A stretch of DNA of 64,000 bases from the NCBI RefSeq assembly GCF_000328565.1, contig NC_019959.1, positions 62,001 through 126,000 of the forward strand, read 5' to 3'. Position 1 is the stretch's first letter, and each line of letters begins with the position of its first letter. The stretch comes from Mycobacterium sp. JS623. Lineage in GTDB: Bacteria > Actinomycetota > Actinomycetes > Mycobacteriales > Mycobacteriaceae. Below, piece after piece: positions 63,352 to 64,000 of the stretch. A program made the position numbers and the translations under genes. The notes below the pieces were generated by a model, which had not been told where the DNA came from, did not search any database, and was given only the letters and a program-made list of their open reading frames with translations.

Positions 63352-64000
63352 ATGCGCACTCTGCCCAAGCGACTGGCCCAGCCTGACAACAGCGCCGCCG
63401 CCCCGGTCGCGACGACCTCGGTACCGGCTGCGGTGACCCCGACGTTGCCGACCGCCGCCCCGGTGACCGACGCCTGGCCGGGGCGCGACCTGCTGGACAG
63501 CCCGATGTTGGCGCGAGTCCTGCTGGCCGCGTGGGGAGGCGACGCCGCCGTGTGCGTGCCCGCCTGCCCAGGGGCGGGTAAGAGCCGCCTGGTGGCGCTG
63601 CTGGCCGGTGCGCTGGCGCACCGGGTGGGGCTGCGGGTGGCGGTGGCCGCGCAGACCCGTGAGCAAGCCGCCGAGCTGTCTCGGCGCATCGCCGCTGTCA
63701 GCGACCGATCCTCACTGATCGTGTCGGGGGCCGGTAAGAAGCCGGTCACCGTGGACGGTATCCGCACCGTCGCGGGTCGCAGCGTGCGATGGCAACACTC
63801 GACCGGGGGAGAAATCCTGATCGGCACCGCCGCCCGGTGGCTCTACGTCGATCCGAACATGGCCTCGGCGGACGTGCTGCTAGTCGATGAGGCGTGGCAG
63901 GCAACGTATGCCGACTTGGGCGCTCTCGGGGCGCTGGCGCGCCAGGTGGTGTGCGTGGGTGATCCCGGTCAGGTGGCACCAGTGGTGACCGGCTCGACAG
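63352..64000 (+). CDS. SF1 helicase-like P-loop protein (3' end outside window)
   Basis: 216 codons are visible, open to the window edge. After a ~45-residue Pro/Ala-rich start come Walker A PACPGAGKSRL (about 69-79), a VLLVDEAWQ Walker B (about 172-180) and VVCVGDPGQVAPV (about 198-210), a motif III-like pattern of superfamily 1 helicases. A UvrD/viral-helicase-like role in DNA or RNA unwinding is inferred. It is the fifth gene of the MoxR operon. Confidence 0.7.
   Translation, partial: MRTLPKRLAQPDNSAAAPVATTSVPAAVTPTLPTAAPVTDAWPGRDLLDSPMLARVLLAAWGGDAAVCVPACPGAGKSRLVALLAGALAHRVGLRVAVAAQTREQAAELSRRIAAVSDRSSLIVSGAGKKPVTVDGIRTVAGRSVRWQHSTGGEILIGTAARWLYVDPNMASADVLLVDEAWQATYADLGALGALARQVVCVGDPGQVAPVVTGST

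Overview
The window looks like part of a large, high-GC mycobacterial plasmid rather than chromosome. It carries end to end the tail of a type IV secretion (conjugation) locus, a complete plasmid-type ESX/type VII secretion locus (EccA-E, MycP, EspG, EspI, PE/PPE, Esx pair, EspC-like substrates), a ParB/ParA partition locus with palindromic sites, a Tap/Tpg-like telomere pair and an array-less type IV-B-like CRISPR-Cas locus. No rRNA, tRNA, housekeeping genes or insertion sequences were seen. PE/PPE/Ecc genes point to Mycobacterium sensu lato; the Tap/Tpg-like pair argues that the replicon is, or derives from, a linear plasmid. No relaxase and no recognisable Rep protein lie in this window.

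Layout. 1-8369 (+): VirB4-like ATPase (3' end only), muralytic proteins, VirB6-like membrane protein, two TcpC/VirB8-like proteins and an FtsK/VirD4-like coupling ATPase, with clear duplications. 8385-13465 (+): small low-complexity proteins, a winged-helix/BTAD-like protein, and the first EspC-like gene. 13699-26907 (+): second EspC-like protein, a large helical putative substrate, YbaB-like protein, eccA, eccB, eccC, PE, PPE and two Esx genes, closed by a strong hairpin. 27067-27720 (+): TetR regulator. 27913-35043 (-): eccE, mycP, eccD, espI, espG and a ribbon-helix-helix-like gene, convergent to the first half. 35044-38514: intergenic repeat region, parB, parA and a second ribbon-helix-helix-like gene, with four copies of a 19-bp palindrome. 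38625-43195: membrane protein, putative HExxH metallopeptidase, a zinc-ribbon pair on the minus strand, and a small helix-turn-helix gene. 43192-48196 (+): Tap-like, Tpg-like, a second Tpg-N-terminus-like gene and a proline-rich gene. 48249-51018 (-): csf1-cas11-csf2-csf3. 51087-56962: accessory island with a NrdR-like zinc-ribbon/ATP-cone fusion, a clavaminate-synthase-like oxygenase, an ADP-ribosyltransferase-like protein and the CysH-like PP-loop enzyme typical of type IV-B loci. 57052-59350: small hypothetical genes separated by near-identical strong hairpins. 59574-64000 (+): tightly overlapping MoxR ATPase, vWA/metallopeptidase, two unknown genes and the start of an SF1 helicase.

How it fits together. 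The type IV and type VII machines are both needed for transfer in the known mycobacterial pRAW-like conjugative plasmids, and both occur here within about 35 kb. Partition and telomere genes maintain the element. The CRISPR-Cas type IV-B module and the MoxR/vWA operon are the best candidates for inter-plasmid or anti-phage conflict functions. All functional assignments come from reading motifs and gene order; no database search was run.
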